Shown: positions 23,448 through 31,776 of the stretch, in pieces | Numbering within the stretch: position 1 is the stretch's first letter | Layout: each line of letters begins with the position of its first letter | Assembly: GCA_035280245.1 (NCBI GenBank) | Contig: DATEGF010000072.1 | Coordinates: forward strand, 1 to 33,394 | Source: DASZHJ01 sp035280245 | GTDB lineage: Bacteria; Pseudomonadota; Alphaproteobacteria; ATCC43930; CGMCC-115725 | Direction: 5' to 3' | Length of the DNA: 33,394 nucleotides | Translations under genes and position numbers: made by a program | The notes under the pieces: generated by a model | Told to the model about the DNA's origin: nothing | The model's database searches: none | Seen by the model: only the letters and a program-made list of their open reading frames with translations

Positions 23448-23457
23448 TCGACCCTCC
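23448..23457 (-). promoter_or_regulatory. Ribosome binding site deciding the rlmM CTG start
   Basis: GGAGGG (complement of 23452-23457) lies 4 nt upstream of the CTG at 23447. It is a near-perfect Shine-Dalgarno sequence where no canonical start codon exists, and it supports initiation at CTG. Confidence 0.5.
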
Positions 23458-23588
23458 GATGATCCCCGCCGACGATCCTTTTATCGCCGCACGGGTGCAA
23501 GATGAAATGCCGCGCCGATTGCTCCGCGTCCGAATCCTGCGCTAGGAATTGCGCCGAGCTTTGAAGCACCGCACATCGAGGTGACCCC

Positions 23589-24743
23589 ATGGCCGCTTCC
23601 GGCCCGCTCTCCGGCATTACCGTCGTCGACCTCTCGCGCATCCTCGCGGGCCCCTACAGCACGTTCCTGCTGGCTGAACTCGGCGCGCGCGTGATCAAGG
23701 TCGAGCCGCCCGGCAAGGGCGACGATGCCCGCGAATACGGGCCGTTCAAGAATGGCGTCTCCGCGTATTTCTCCTCGATCAACCGCGGCAAGGAGTCGAT
23801 CGCGCTCGACCTGAAGACGGAGGGCGATCGGCGAATTCTCGACGCGCTCCTCGAGCGCGCCGACGTGATCGTCGAGAATTTTCGGCCGGGCACGATGGAG
23901 AGGTTGGGTTACGGCTGGGAGGCACTGCACACGCGCTATCCCAAGCTCATCTATGCCTCGGCCTCCGGCTTCGGCCACACCGGCCCGCTCTCGAAAGAGC
24001 CGGCCTACGACATGGTCGTGCAGGGCCTCGGCGGCATCATGAGCATCACGGGCCATCCGGGACAGCCACCAGTCCGCATCGGCATGTCGATCGGCGATAT
24101 CGGCGCCGGGCTTTACACGACCGTCGCCATCAACGCCGCGCTGTTGCATCGCGAGCGGACGGGCGAGGCGACCAAGGTTGACATCGCCATGTTCGATTGC
24201 CAGCTGGCGCTGCTGGAGAACGCAATCATGCGGTATACGGTGACCGGCACAGTGCCGGGGCCGTTGGGGGCGCGGCATCCCTCCATCACGCCCTTCGAAG
24301 GATTCTCGACGGCGACCGAGAGCATCATCATCGCCGCCGGCAACGACGCGCTCTATCAGAAGCTCTGCGCGGCGATCGGCCGACCCGATCTCGCGTCGGA
24401 TTCCAACTATCGAACCAACGACCTCCGCAACCGCAGTCAGGCGGTGCTCAAGGCCGAGATCGAACGCGAACTCAAGAAGAGGCCGGCGGATGAGTGGATC
24501 GCCATCATCGGCAAGGCCGGCGTGCCTTGCGGGCCCATCAACACCGTCGACCGTGCGCTTCAGAATCCCCAAGTGGAGGCCCGCAACATGCTGATCACGG
24601 TCGATGACCCCAAGGCCGGGACGCTCACGCTCGCAGGCAATCCGCTCAAGTTCTCGGCCTTCGCGGACGCGCCGACCCGGTCACCGGCGCCCGCCCTCGA
24701 CGCCGATCGCGCGAACCTGCTGCGCGAGCTCGGATTGACCTGA
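23589..24743 (+). CDS. CaiB/BaiF class III CoA-transferase
   Basis: A 384-residue class III CoA-transferase moving CoA between acyl groups. Start MAASGPLSGITVVDLSRILA with GAGGTG upstream. Landmarks: AGPYSTFLLAELGARVIKVE, GVSAYFSSINRGKESIALDL, RADVIVENFRPGTMERLGY, and the catalytic aspartate D141 in EPAYDMVVQGLGGIMSITG. Length fits formyl-CoA/succinyl-CoA-type members. The closest functional guess is succinyl-CoA:glutarate CoA-transferase, since glutaryl-CoA dehydrogenase is encoded 17 kb away, but the partner acid cannot be read. It is followed by an aldehyde dehydrogenase gene after 151 nt. The rlmM gene is divergent upstream. Confidence 0.93.
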   Translation: MAASGPLSGITVVDLSRILAGPYSTFLLAELGARVIKVEPPGKGDDAREYGPFKNGVSAYFSSINRGKESIALDLKTEGDRRILDALLERADVIVENFRPGTMERLGYGWEALHTRYPKLIYASASGFGHTGPLSKEPAYDMVVQGLGGIMSITGHPGQPPVRIGMSIGDIGAGLYTTVAINAALLHRERTGEATKVDIAMFDCQLALLENAIMRYTVTGTVPGPLGARHPSITPFEGFSTATESIIIAAGNDALYQKLCAAIGRPDLASDSNYRTNDLRNRSQAVLKAEIERELKKRPADEWIAIIGKAGVPCGPINTVDRALQNPQVEARNMLITVDDPKAGTLTLAGNPLKFSAFADAPTRSPAPALDADRANLLRELGLT

Positions 24744-24795
24744 GCGAACCTCAGCGTCGGTCCACTCACGCCGTCTAGCAGTGGAGTGCCGGGGG

Positions 24796-24838
24796 CTGGC
24801 GGACCTGAGGCGGAGGTGTATAAAACCCAGTCCTCCGC
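24796..24838 (+). promoter_or_regulatory. Putative promoter with overlapping inverted repeat, upstream of aldehyde dehydrogenase
   Basis: CTGGCG (24796-24801) and TATAAA (24819-24824) are 17 nt apart; the -10 is strong and the -35 weak. A perfect 7-bp inverted repeat, GCGGAGG (24810-24816) and CCTCCGC (24832-24838), flanks the -10 box and could be an operator. Both are seen; function is inferred. Confidence 0.4.
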
Positions 24839-24894
24839 GCCCGGGGGCCTCCTGTGCGCACCCCACCAAAGACGCCTAGTAGAAGGTTGATCCC

Positions 24895-26394
24895 ATGCTC
24901 CAGAACCGCCTCCAACCGGTGCTCGATCCTCATAAGCTCGCGCGCGAGATGTCGGGCAAGATGCTGATCGATGGCGGCATGGTGGCATCGATCACGGGTC
25001 GCACTTTCCCGATCGTGAACCCCGCGACTCAGGAGCGGATCGGCGAGGCTGCGGATGGCGACGCGAAGGACGTCGATGCCGCGGTTAAGGCCGCCGCGAA
25101 GGCGCAGAAGGGCTGGAGCAGGCTCGTGGCGCGCGAGCGCGGGCGGATGGTCGCGGAGTGCGGCCGGATCCTCGGCGATCACGTCGAGGAACTGGCGAAG
25201 CTCATCACGCTCGAGACCGGCAAGGCGATCCGCACCGAGAGCCGCGTCGAGGCCGGCGTCTTCGCGGATATCCTGACCTTCTACGGCGGGCTCGGCTCCG
25301 AGCTCAAAGGCGAGAGCGTGCCATTCAAGCCTGACTCGCTCACCATCACGCTCCGCCAGCCGATCGGCGTGGTCGGCGCGATCATCCCGTGGAACGTGCC
25401 GCTTCTGTTGATGGCGCTAAAGATCGCGCCCGCGCTGGTCGCCGGCAACACCGTCGTGGTCAAGTCCGCGGAGGAAGCGCCCTTTGCGGTGCTGCGCGCC
25501 TGCCAGGTCATGAACCAGGTTCTGCCGCAGGGCGTCCTCAACATCCTCTCGGGTGACGGCCCGCAGTGCGGCGCGCCGCTGGTCGAGCACAAGGGCGTCG
25601 GCAAGGTCACCTTCACGGGCTCGGTTGAGACCGGCAAGCTCGTCTACAAGATGGCCTCGCAGAAGCTGATCCCCGTGACGCTGGAGCTCGGCGGCAAGAG
25701 TCCGATGATCGTCATGGGCGATGCCGATCTCGAGAAGGCGGTGGCGGGTGCCGTGATCGGCATGCGCTTCACGCGCCAAGGCCAGAGCTGCACGGCCGCG
25801 AGCCGCATCTTCGTCCACGAGTCCATCCACGACGCCTTCGTCGACAAGCTGAAGGCCAAGGTCGACGCGATGAAGATGGGCGACCCGCTCGACGAGCAGA
25901 CCGACATCGGCACCATCATCTCAAAGCAGCAATTCGAGAAGGTGCGATCCTACATCGACCTCGGCGAGAAGAGCGCGGGCGCCAAAGCGCTCAAATGCTC
26001 GAAGATGCCGAGCGATCCGAAGCTAGCGCGCGGCTTTTACGTTCAGCCTGTGATCTTCACCGGCGTCGCCAACGACAACCGGATCTGCCGCGAGGAGATC
26101 TTCGGTCCGGTCACCTGCGTGATGAAGTTCCGCGACTACGAGGAGGCACTCGCGCAAGCGAACGACAGCGACTACGGCCTCGCCGCCACGATCTGGACGC
26201 GCGACCTCAAGACCGCGCTCGATGCCAGCCACCGGCTCGAGGCCGGCCTCGTGCAGGTGAACCAAAACCTGGTCGTACAGGCGAACATGTCCTATGGCGG
26301 CGTGAAGCAGTCGGGGCTCGGCAAGGAGGCCTCGCTCGAGGCGATGCTCGAGCACTTCACGCAGAAGAAGACCATCATCCTGAACCTCGGCTGA
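24895..26394 (+). CDS. NAD(P)-dependent aldehyde dehydrogenase
   Basis: A 499-residue aldehyde dehydrogenase oxidising an aldehyde to its carboxylate. Catalytic residues are visible: N167 in IIPWNVPLLLMA, the general base E264 in TLELGGKSPMIVM, and the nucleophile C299 in RQGQSCTAASRIFVH. The cofactor loop is FTGSVETGKLV. The hydrolytic-type ELGGKS argues against CoA-acylating methylmalonate-semialdehyde dehydrogenase. The ribosome binding site is GAAGG. Its position after a CoA-transferase and before a penicillin-acylase-like hydrolase suggests a catabolic set, but the aldehyde is unknown. It is 31 nt upstream of the acylase gene (26395-26424 gap). Confidence 0.94.
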   Translation: MLQNRLQPVLDPHKLAREMSGKMLIDGGMVASITGRTFPIVNPATQERIGEAADGDAKDVDAAVKAAAKAQKGWSRLVARERGRMVAECGRILGDHVEELAKLITLETGKAIRTESRVEAGVFADILTFYGGLGSELKGESVPFKPDSLTITLRQPIGVVGAIIPWNVPLLLMALKIAPALVAGNTVVVKSAEEAPFAVLRACQVMNQVLPQGVLNILSGDGPQCGAPLVEHKGVGKVTFTGSVETGKLVYKMASQKLIPVTLELGGKSPMIVMGDADLEKAVAGAVIGMRFTRQGQSCTAASRIFVHESIHDAFVDKLKAKVDAMKMGDPLDEQTDIGTIISKQQFEKVRSYIDLGEKSAGAKALKCSKMPSDPKLARGFYVQPVIFTGVANDNRICREEIFGPVTCVMKFRDYEEALAQANDSDYGLAATIWTRDLKTALDASHRLEAGLVQVNQNLVVQANMSYGGVKQSGLGKEASLEAMLEHFTQKKTIILNLG

Positions 26395-26424
26395 GCGCGG
26401 GAGGCCGGCTCGGCCGGCACCACC

Positions 26425-28773
26425 ATGGGCCGGCGCATCTTTCTCATCATTCTGCTCACCCCGATCGTGCTGGCGCTCTCGGGGCTGCTGTGGCTTCATT
26501 CGGAGCTGCCGCCAGCGGCGCCCGCGCGCGTCGTGCAGGGCCTGACCGCGCCGGTGCGGATCTCGCGCGACGCCATCGGCATCCCCACCATCGTCGCCAC
26601 CAACGACCTCGATGCCGCCTTCGCGCTCGGCTATGTCCACGCCGAGGACCGCCTGTTCCAGATGGATGCGCAGCGTCGCTACGCCTCAGGACGACTCGCG
26701 GAGTGGTTCGGCGCCCGGGTCCTCGATACCGACAAAACCATGCGCACGCTCGGCCTCGCGCGTGCCGCCGAGCGGCAGTTCTCGGAGCTGCCCGAGGAGA
26801 TCCAGACGGTGCTGCGGTCCTACGCCGCGGGTGTCAATGCCTTCATCGAGGACCGGCGCTGGGCCCTGCCGCCGGAGTACTACCTCCTGCGCACGCGGCC
26901 CGAGCCGTGGCGGGCGGTCGACACGCTGATCTGGGGCAAACTGATGGCGTGGCAGCTCGCCGGAAACTATCGCGGCGAGCTCGTGCGCGCCAGGCTGCTC
27001 GAGCACGTGAAGCCCGAGGAGATGCCGATCCTCTATCCTGGCTATTCGAAGGAGGGTCCGGTGATCCTCGGCGCCATGACGCCGATCTATCGCGATCTGC
27101 CGCTAGCCGCGCTCTTGACCCTGATGCCCGTGCTCGAGGACCCCGTGCGCGCCTCGAATAACTGGGTGGTCTCGGGCAATCGCTCGGCCTCGGGCAAGCC
27201 GATCCTCGCGAACGATCCACACCTCGGTCTCGAGGTGCCCGGCATCTGGTATCTCGTCCATATCGCGACACCCGCGCACAAGCTCGAGGGCGGCACCATG
27301 GCGGGCGCGCCCATCGTGCTCGTGGGCCACAACGAGCGCATCGCCTGGGGACTCACCAACACCGGAAGCGACGTCTCCGATCTCTTCGTCGAGAAGCTCG
27401 ATCCCGACGATGCCAGCAAGTACGTGACGCCCGACGGATCGGTCGCATTCAAATCGCGCGTCGAGACCATTCTGGTGAAGGACGCGGCGCCCGTGCAGAT
27501 CACGGTCCGCGAGTCACGCCATGGACCCGTGATCTCCGATCTCCCGGGCCCCGCACAGCAGGCGGCGCAGCCGGGCTTCGCGCTGGCGCTGCAGGCAAGC
27601 TACCTCATGGACGGCGACCGTTCCCCGCAAGCGCTCTGGGAGATGAACCACGCGACGGATTGGGACAGCTTCCAGCGCGCATTCGCCAACTTCGGCGCAC
27701 CGGAGCAGAACGTGGTCTATGCCGACGCCGACGGCCATATCGGCTACCTCTCGCCGGCGCGCGTGCCGACGCGCGCGAGCGGCGACGGCTGGTTGCCATC
27801 GCCCGGCTGGACCGGCGAGTTCGACTGGACGGGCTGGGTCCCGGCTGACGCCATGCCGCGGTCCTTCGATCCGCCCACGGGCCGCATCGTCACCGCCAAC
27901 AACAAGCCGGTGCCTGACAACTTTGCGTACTACCTCGGACGCGACTGGGACGAGCCCTACCGCGCGCTGCGCATCGCGACGCTGCTCGATCAGCGGCCGC
28001 AACACTCGCTCGACAGCATGGCGGCGATCCAACGCGACACCTTCTCGCCGATCGCTGATCGGCTGCTGCCGCTCATGCTGAAGACGCCGGTCACCACGCC
28101 GCAAGCCCAAGCAGCACTCGATCGGCTGAAGGATTGGGACCGGCGGATGGACAAGGACAAGCCGGAGCCGCTGATCTTCACGGCGTGGCTCCGCGACTTC
28201 AACCGCGTCGTGTTCGCCAACCGTCTCGGCACGGCGTTCGACGACTACTGGTCGCTCCACCCGGACGCCATCGCGGGCATTTTGACCACGCATCAGGACT
28301 GGTGCGACGACCGTATCCTGACGGTGCCGAAGACCTGCCCGGAGCAGCTCTCCGCGGCGCTCCTGCTGGCTCTCAGCGAACTCACCGCCGCGTATGGGCC
28401 CGACATGAGCGAGTGGCGCTGGGGCCGCGCTCACATGGCGGAGTTCAGCCACCGGCTGTTCTCGGCGGTGCCCGTGCTCGGCCGCTATCTCGACACGTCG
28501 ATCGCCGCCGACGGCGGGCTCGACACCGTCAACCGCGGTGGTTTTTTGGTGCGAAGCGCGACGCGGCCCTACCAGGATACGCTGGGACCGGGCCTGCGCA
28601 TGGTGGTCGACATGGGCGATCCCGATCACGCGCGCTTCATGATCGTGCCCGGCGAGGCCGGCAATCCGCTCTCGGAGCATTATGCGGACCTGGTCCGACC
28701 CTGGCGCGACGGCTATATGCTGATGATCGACACTCGAAACTCCGTCGCGACCGAGACGCTGTCGCCGCCCTAG
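26425..28773 (+). CDS. Penicillin acylase family Ntn hydrolase
   Basis: A 782-residue amidase of family S45, which hydrolyses side-chain amides such as beta-lactam side chains or acyl-homoserine lactones. Residues 5-26 (FLIILLTPIVLALSGLLWLH) form a signal or anchor segment, so the enzyme is exported. The alpha chain has YVHAEDRLFQMDAQRR and YAAGVNAFIE. The beta chain should begin at S244 in VRASNNWVVSGNRSASGKP, the autocatalytic nucleophile. Later features are IAWGLTNTGSDVSDLFVEKL and IVTANNKPVPDNF, which supplies the oxyanion-region Asn. Length and layout are normal. It could serve amide degradation or quorum quenching; substrate not determinable. Start has a distant GGGAGG only. Confidence 0.92.
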   Translation: MGRRIFLIILLTPIVLALSGLLWLHSELPPAAPARVVQGLTAPVRISRDAIGIPTIVATNDLDAAFALGYVHAEDRLFQMDAQRRYASGRLAEWFGARVLDTDKTMRTLGLARAAERQFSELPEEIQTVLRSYAAGVNAFIEDRRWALPPEYYLLRTRPEPWRAVDTLIWGKLMAWQLAGNYRGELVRARLLEHVKPEEMPILYPGYSKEGPVILGAMTPIYRDLPLAALLTLMPVLEDPVRASNNWVVSGNRSASGKPILANDPHLGLEVPGIWYLVHIATPAHKLEGGTMAGAPIVLVGHNERIAWGLTNTGSDVSDLFVEKLDPDDASKYVTPDGSVAFKSRVETILVKDAAPVQITVRESRHGPVISDLPGPAQQAAQPGFALALQASYLMDGDRSPQALWEMNHATDWDSFQRAFANFGAPEQNVVYADADGHIGYLSPARVPTRASGDGWLPSPGWTGEFDWTGWVPADAMPRSFDPPTGRIVTANNKPVPDNFAYYLGRDWDEPYRALRIATLLDQRPQHSLDSMAAIQRDTFSPIADRLLPLMLKTPVTTPQAQAALDRLKDWDRRMDKDKPEPLIFTAWLRDFNRVVFANRLGTAFDDYWSLHPDAIAGILTTHQDWCDDRILTVPKTCPEQLSAALLLALSELTAAYGPDMSEWRWGRAHMAEFSHRLFSAVPVLGRYLDTSIAADGGLDTVNRGGFLVRSATRPYQDTLGPGLRMVVDMGDPDHARFMIVPGEAGNPLSEHYADLVRPWRDGYMLMIDTRNSVATETLSPP

Positions 28774-28791
28774 CAGAGAGCGAGGCCCGTC

Positions 28792-29613
28792 ATGGCTGAG
28801 CCGACCCGCCACCATCGCCAACCCAAGGCCTACCAGAACCAGCGCTTCCTCGAGAGCCGCGATGCCCGCGCGCTCCGCATCCTCTCGGAATACCTGGAGC
28901 CGCTCTCGCGGTTTCAGCGCCAGCAGATCGAGGACACCATCGTCTTCATGGGCTCGGCGCGGCTCAAGTCGCGCGAGACCGCGCAAGCGGCCTTGGCGGA
29001 GGCCGAGCGGAGCGGCGGCGATGTCGCGCGGGCGCGCACGTCGCTCGAGCTCTCCGAATACTACGAAGCGGCGCGCGATCTCTCTCATCGCCTGACCGAC
29101 TGGTCCAAACACCTCGGCGACGCCCGCCGGCGCTTCGTCGTCTGCACGGGTGGCGGACCCGGCATCATGGAAGCCGCCAATCGGGGCGCCTCCGAGGCCA
29201 GGGGGCTCAATGTCGGTCTCACCATCTCGATCCCCAATGAGGAGTTCGACAATCCCTATGTGAGCCGCGAGCTTCACGTGCATTTCCATTACTTCTTCAT
29301 GCGGAAGTTCTGGTTCGTCTACCTCGCCAAAGCGGTGGTGCTGTTCCCGGGCGGCTACGGCACCCTCGACGAGCTCTTCGAGATCCTGACGCTGGTGCAG
29401 ACTCGCAAGATGAAGAAGCGGATGCCGCTGGTCCTGTTCGGCGCCAAGTTCTGGAACGAGGTGGTGAACTTCGACGCGCTGGTCCGCTACGGCACCATCA
29501 GCCCCGAGGATCCCAAGCTGTTCCAGCTAACGGACTCGGTGGACGAGGCCTATGAGCTGATCACCAAAGGCCTCACGGAGCACGCGCTGGGCAGCCCAGG
29601 TGCGGTGCTTTAA
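28792..29613 (+). CDS. LOG family protein (TIGR00730-like nucleotide phosphoribohydrolase)
   Basis: A 273-residue protein with the LOG-family signatures CTGGGPGIMEAANRGA (GGGPGIME, residues 120-127) and VVLFPGGYGTLDELFE (PGGYGTLDE, residues 186-194). Members cleave nucleoside monophosphates to base and ribose phosphate; plant and some bacterial ones release cytokinins. The N-terminal 110 residues form an extra helical segment typical of the longer bacterial subgroup. It starts 18 nt after the acylase stop and may be co-transcribed. No link to cytokinin synthesis can be claimed. It ends just before motA. Confidence 0.92.
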   Translation: MAEPTRHHRQPKAYQNQRFLESRDARALRILSEYLEPLSRFQRQQIEDTIVFMGSARLKSRETAQAALAEAERSGGDVARARTSLELSEYYEAARDLSHRLTDWSKHLGDARRRFVVCTGGGPGIMEAANRGASEARGLNVGLTISIPNEEFDNPYVSRELHVHFHYFFMRKFWFVYLAKAVVLFPGGYGTLDELFEILTLVQTRKMKKRMPLVLFGAKFWNEVVNFDALVRYGTISPEDPKLFQLTDSVDEAYELITKGLTEHALGSPGAVL

Positions 29614-29631
29614 CCCTCCAAATATGGTTAA
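29610..29631. promoter_or_regulatory. TTAACC/GGTTAA inverted repeat upstream of motAB
   Basis: TTAACC (29610-29615) and GGTTAA (29626-29631) are exact reverse complements 10 nt apart, the left arm containing the LOG gene stop codon. A further TTAACG lies near 29720, nearer motA. TTAA-containing elements recall CtrA sites, but the spacing (10 instead of 7) does not match the consensus. Role unproven. Confidence 0.3.
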
Positions 29632-29770
29632 GGCTTCGTTGCCGAGCTCGGAGTACGCAGAATTCCTTAGCATGTCGCTCCGCATCCGGGCCGTGGGCGG
29701 ACGCACCTAAAGGGGTTCTTAACGCAATTCGCCCAGGCTGGACGGACCTCTTGCGTCGCGCCCGAGCCCC

Positions 29771-30637
29771 ATGTTCGTCCTGATCGGATCAGCCATCGTC
29801 CTGGTTTGCGTGTTCGGCGGCTATCTGCTGAACGGCGGCCACTTCGTCGTGCTGTTCCAGCCCTTCGAGTTCATGATCATTGGAGGCGCCGCACTGGGTG
29901 CGTTCGTGACCTCGAACCGCCTGCCCGTGGTCAAGTCCAGCTTCGGCGCCGTGCTGGGATTGCTCAAGGGCGAGAAGTACGACAAGGGCGCCTACCTCGA
30001 GCTCCTGAGCCTGCTCTATTCCGTCTTCAAGCTCGCCAAGACCAAGGGCGCGCTCGCGCTCGAGCAGCACGTCGAGAAACCGGACGAGAGCACGCTCTTC
30101 CAACGCTTCCCGCTGTTCTACGAGAACAAGCACGCCCTCATCTTTCTCTGCGATTACCTCCGCCTCCTCACCCTGGGCACCGACAATCATCACGAGATGG
30201 AAACGCTGATGGACGAAGAGATCGAGACGCACCACGAGGAGCACGAGGCCGTGGCGCATGCGATCACGCAGACCTCGGACGCGTTGCCCGCTCTCGGCAT
30301 CGTCGCGGCGGTGCTGGGCGTCATTCACACCATGGGCTCGATCACCGAGCCGCCCGCCGTGCTGGGCCATCTGATCGCGGGCGCGCTGGTCGGCACTTTC
30401 CTGGGCGTGCTGCTCTCCTATGGTTTCGTGGGCCCGATCGGCTCGGCGGTGAAGAACCGCGCCGAAGCCGAGACGCGCTACTACCTCTGCATCAAGTCCG
30501 CGATCCTCGCCTACATGCAGGGCTACGCGCCCTCGGTCGCGGTCGAGTTCGCGCGCAAGGCGCTCAACTCCGACGTCCGGCCGACCTTCTACGAGGTCGA
30601 GGAAGCCGTCGACAATCTGCCGTCGGTCGCGGCGTAA
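29771..30637 (+). CDS. motA: Flagellar motor stator protein MotA
   Basis: MotA and MotB form the inner-membrane ion channel that powers flagellar rotation. The 288-residue product has four membrane segments, about 1-20, 33-50, 172-190 and 200-220. It matches E. coli MotA residue numbering at key points: P173 in ALPALGIVAAVLGV, P222 in YGFVGPIGSAVKN, and E98 in the cytoplasmic loop; position 90 is Lys instead of Arg. The start MFVLIGSAIVLVCVFGG fits the family, though no good ribosome binding site precedes it. motB follows after 12 nt. No flagellar structural genes are in the window. The 157-nt upstream gap holds a TTAA-rich inverted repeat. Confidence 0.95.
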   Translation: MFVLIGSAIVLVCVFGGYLLNGGHFVVLFQPFEFMIIGGAALGAFVTSNRLPVVKSSFGAVLGLLKGEKYDKGAYLELLSLLYSVFKLAKTKGALALEQHVEKPDESTLFQRFPLFYENKHALIFLCDYLRLLTLGTDNHHEMETLMDEEIETHHEEHEAVAHAITQTSDALPALGIVAAVLGVIHTMGSITEPPAVLGHLIAGALVGTFLGVLLSYGFVGPIGSAVKNRAEAETRYYLCIKSAILAYMQGYAPSVAVEFARKALNSDVRPTFYEVEEAVDNLPSVAA

Positions 30638-30649
30638 AGCGGGCCCACC

Positions 30650-31708
30650 ATGGCCAAAGGCAGCAACGCCCCGCTCATCATCAAGAAGGTCAAGAAGTCG
30701 AAGGCCGCCGGGCATCACGGCGGCGCGTGGAAGGTCGCCTACGCCGACTTCGTGACCGCGATGATGTCGTTCTTCCTGTTGCTGTGGCTCCTCAACGTCA
30801 CCACTGACATCCAGAAGCGCGGCATCGCCGATTACTTCGAGCCGACCATCGCATCCAAATCTCAGAGCGGCGCCGGCGGGGTCCTGGGCGGCCTCACCAT
30901 GGGGCAGCAGGGCGCACAGGACGTGACGGCATCGGCGCCGAACCTCACGCTCGCCGTGCCGGCGCTCCGCCAGCCGGACGACGGCGACGTAGGCGACCTC
31001 GCGGGATCGCCGGGCCAGGGCGAGAGCGGCGACAAGGTCGGCGGCAAGACCCCGAGTCAGCAGGCGGGCGGCGCCACCAACCAGGACCAGACCGGCGGTC
31101 CGGCCGCCGGCGACCAGACCGGCTCTCCCGGCAACGCCAAGAAGCCCGTGGAGCAGATGACCGAGGCGGAGCTGCAGAAGCGCCTCGAGGAGCGCGAGGA
31201 CAGGCAGTTCGCTGCGGCAGAGTTCTCGCTCCGCCAGGCGATCCAGGACGTGCCCGAGCTCAAGAACCTCGCCGACAACCTGATCATCGACCGCACGCCG
31301 GAGGGCCTGCGCATCCAGATCGTCGATCAGGAGAAGCGCTCGATGTTTCCCTTGGGCTCGGCCCAGATGGCAGACAACGCGCAGAAGCTGACGGGGCTGG
31401 TGGCCCAGGTCGTGCAAAAACTCCCAAACAAGGTCTCGATCACCGGCCATACCGACGCCGCGCCCTATGCGTTCGGCCGCAACTACACGAACTGGGAGCT
31501 CTCCGCCGACCGGGCCAATGCGAGCCGGCGCGAGCTGATCAACGACGGCGTCTCCGCCGACCGCATCGAGAAGGTGGTGGGCCTCGCCGACCGCGAGCCC
31601 TTGGTCCCCGAAGATCCCCGCGCGGCCCGCAACCGGCGCATCAGCATTGTCCTCCTGCGCGAGGCCAGGCCAGCAGCGCCGACGAGCCAGGCACAAGCAC
31701 CGCCCTGA
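30650..31708 (+). CDS. motB: Flagellar motor stator protein MotB
   Basis: MotB anchors the stator to peptidoglycan and carries the proton-binding aspartate. The 352-residue product has a basic N-terminus, a single membrane segment with D33 in WKVAYADFVTAMMSFFLLLW, a long Gly/Gln/Pro-rich linker (about 85-175), and a C-terminal OmpA-like domain. That domain has ITGHTDAAPYAFGRNYTNWE and LSADRANASRRELINDGVSA, then ARNRRISIVLLRE. The alanine/proline-rich tail is probably disordered. It is co-transcribed with motA, 12 nt downstream. The Asp and OmpA features make it a proton-type MotB, not the sodium type. Confidence 0.95.
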   Translation: MAKGSNAPLIIKKVKKSKAAGHHGGAWKVAYADFVTAMMSFFLLLWLLNVTTDIQKRGIADYFEPTIASKSQSGAGGVLGGLTMGQQGAQDVTASAPNLTLAVPALRQPDDGDVGDLAGSPGQGESGDKVGGKTPSQQAGGATNQDQTGGPAAGDQTGSPGNAKKPVEQMTEAELQKRLEEREDRQFAAAEFSLRQAIQDVPELKNLADNLIIDRTPEGLRIQIVDQEKRSMFPLGSAQMADNAQKLTGLVAQVVQKLPNKVSITGHTDAAPYAFGRNYTNWELSADRANASRRELINDGVSADRIEKVVGLADREPLVPEDPRAARNRRISIVLLREARPAAPTSQAQAPP

Positions 31709-31776
31709 GCGATCCCTTGCCTCGGGCCTGAGCCCTCGCGGATACTCGCGTCCTCCCGAGAGCGAGGACGGAAATC

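Noticed and set aside
24895..26394. Aldehyde dehydrogenase as methylmalonate-semialdehyde dehydrogenase completing the valine pathway
   Set aside because: It has the hydrolytic-type ELGGKS glutamate and a GQSCTA cysteine motif, not those of the CoA-acylating enzyme, and lies far from mmsB.
27514..31696. Two very long antisense frames (591 and 635 codons) opposite the acylase/LOG and motAB genes
   Set aside because: Real genes on the plus strand with active-site motifs explain the region; the antisense frames are GC-rich artefacts.
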